From contig CAYVVT010000003.1 in NCBI GenBank assembly GCA_964454335.1, forward strand, positions 239,514 through 303,513: a stretch of 64,000 bases of DNA, given 5' to 3'. The notes below the pieces were generated by a model, which made no database searches, was not told the DNA's origin, and was given only the letters and a program-made list of their open reading frames with translations. Shown here in pieces: positions 63,407 to 64,000 of this stretch (position 1 is the stretch's first letter; every line of letters starts with the position of its first letter). Made by a program: the position numbers and the translations under genes. Origin of the DNA: CAYVVT01 sp964454335 (GTDB lineage Bacteria; Fidelibacterota; UBA8477; JABMPR01).

Positions 63407-63814
63407 ATGTCAAACGATACAATCAAAAAACTTTACTATTCAATAGGCGAAGTCAGTGATATTACTGAACTTAAGCAGTATGTACTGCGCTATTGGGAAT
63501 CAGAGTTTCCCCAGTTATCACCTTCAAAGAACAGGGCTGGGAACCGCACATATCGTGAAAAAGACATTGAACTGGTCAATTTCATCAAGACCCTGCTCTA
63601 TGAGAAGAAGTATACTATCGAAGGTGCCCGCCAGAAGCTGAAGGAATTGCAGGATGCCGGCATGAGCCTTTCAGTACAGAGCCTGGAACCAGAACCGACT
63701 CCGGTGGCAGCAGAACAGGTCAGCGGAGACATTCTGCCCAAAGACCGCTATGAATCCTTTCTGAAGAACCTGAGAAAGGAATTGAGTTCCCTGCTTGAAT
63801 TGTTGGAACCCTGA
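63407..63814 (+). CDS. MerR family transcriptional regulator
   Basis: A 135-residue regulator. Residues ~8-75 form the winged helix: LYYSIGEVSDITELKQYVLR, then YWESEFPQLSPSKNRAGNR and the YREKDIELVNFIKTLLYEK wing. The KYTIEGARQKLKEL helix follows. The rest is a short acidic and coiled tail (to 135) without Cys pairs, so it is unlikely to sense metals. It resembles the small MerR proteins common in FCB genomes, whose ligand is unknown. No strong ribosome site is visible. A 240-bp AT-rich gap before it holds no gene and probably its promoter. Confidence 0.9.
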   Translation: MSNDTIKKLYYSIGEVSDITELKQYVLRYWESEFPQLSPSKNRAGNRTYREKDIELVNFIKTLLYEKKYTIEGARQKLKELQDAGMSLSVQSLEPEPTPVAAEQVSGDILPKDRYESFLKNLRKELSSLLELLEP

Positions 63815-63838
63815 TATCACAGTCGGTATGCCAGACAG

Positions 63839-63862
63839 GGAATCGCCAGGCGATTCCTTTTT
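63839..63862 (+). terminator. Rho-independent terminator of the merR gene
   Basis: A perfect 7-bp stem GGAATCG (63839-63845) / CGATTCC (63851-63857) with a CCAGG loop is followed by five T and then ATTTT. It lies 24 bp after the merR stop. Confidence 0.9.
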
Positions 63863-63934
63863 ATTTTACGCGATCAAGGCCTTGTATTTGCTGATAAAAT
63901 AGCTTTAATTTCGCCCGCTTTTTAAGGCAGTGAC

Positions 63935-64000
63935 CGGAACGTGGCGCAGCCCGGTTAGCGCGCTTGACTGGGGGTCAAGAGGTCGGGAGTTCAAATCTCC
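63935..64000 (+). tRNA. tRNA-Pro(GGG), cut by the window end
   Basis: The 5' acceptor strand CGGAACG (63935-63941), TG, then GCGCAGCCCGGTTAGCGC as D-arm. The anticodon arm CTTGA-CTGGGGG-TCAAG gives anticodon GGG, and GGGAG-TTCAAAT-CTCC begins the T-arm. About 11 nt of the 3' end, including the 3' acceptor strand, fall outside the window. Confidence 0.93.

Overview
The window looks like a bacterial chromosome segment from the FCB supergroup, most like Candidatus Marinimicrobia (SAR406), Calditrichaeota or KSB1-type lineages. This is inferred from gene content only: a secreted protein with an NPFNPST-type C-terminal sorting domain, GldA/F/G-like and DUF4340 proteins, a DUF4837 lipoprotein, an LptE beside a sigma-54 activator, several Omp85-type outer membrane proteins and a TonB-dependent receptor. 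The envelope is clearly Gram-negative. I see no prophage, IS element or CRISPR array. TTG and GTG starts are common.

Layout. 225-9529 (+): a large secreted FG-GAP protein; a tight run of parvulin PPIase, uridine-kinase-like nucleoside kinase, thiamine pyrophosphokinase, sodium:solute symporter and SDR; then an orphan lipoprotein and a terminator. 9611-17360 (-): an eight-gene operon joining a TPR lipoprotein, MoxR ATPase, DUF58 and a BatD/DUF4381-like membrane protein to a GldA/F/G-like ABC system and a DUF4340 protein. 17514-23182 (-): TamA-like and TamB-like proteins. 23317-25239 (-): dnaK with its own terminator. 25383-32533 (-): uvrB, sigma-54 activator, lptE, asnS, a LOG-like protein and nadE. 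32646-34922 (+): an SLC13/RCK transporter and a GNAT protein.

34975-35620 (-): two tRNA-Ser genes and a small GIY-YIG nuclease gene. The nuclease gene lies between the intact 3' end of tRNA-Ser(TGA) and a second copy of that 3' end, which is split by two GC-rich hairpins. This att-like arrangement is the most interesting structure in the window.

35708-41440 (-): rfbD, a dolichyl-phosphate-mannose-synthase-like GT2, a GT2 fused to a degenerate polyprenyl sugar-phosphate transferase, accA, a YbgC-type thioesterase and a queuosine-precursor transporter. 41544-49192 (-): a large outer membrane protein, a small Omp85 protein, RNase R and a DUF4837 lipoprotein, all overlapping. 49287-51792 (-): lepA and a CPBP protease. 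51887-55090 (-): a seven-domain histidine kinase. 55183-56292 (-): wecB. 56383-58797 (-): a TonB-dependent receptor under a TPP riboswitch, which with thiN and perhaps the adjacent symporter suggests thiamine salvage. 58900-63166 (-): trxA with terminator, a NatAB-like ABC exporter, tyrS and smpB. 63407-64000 (+): a MerR regulator, a terminator and a tRNA-Pro(GGG) cut by the window end.
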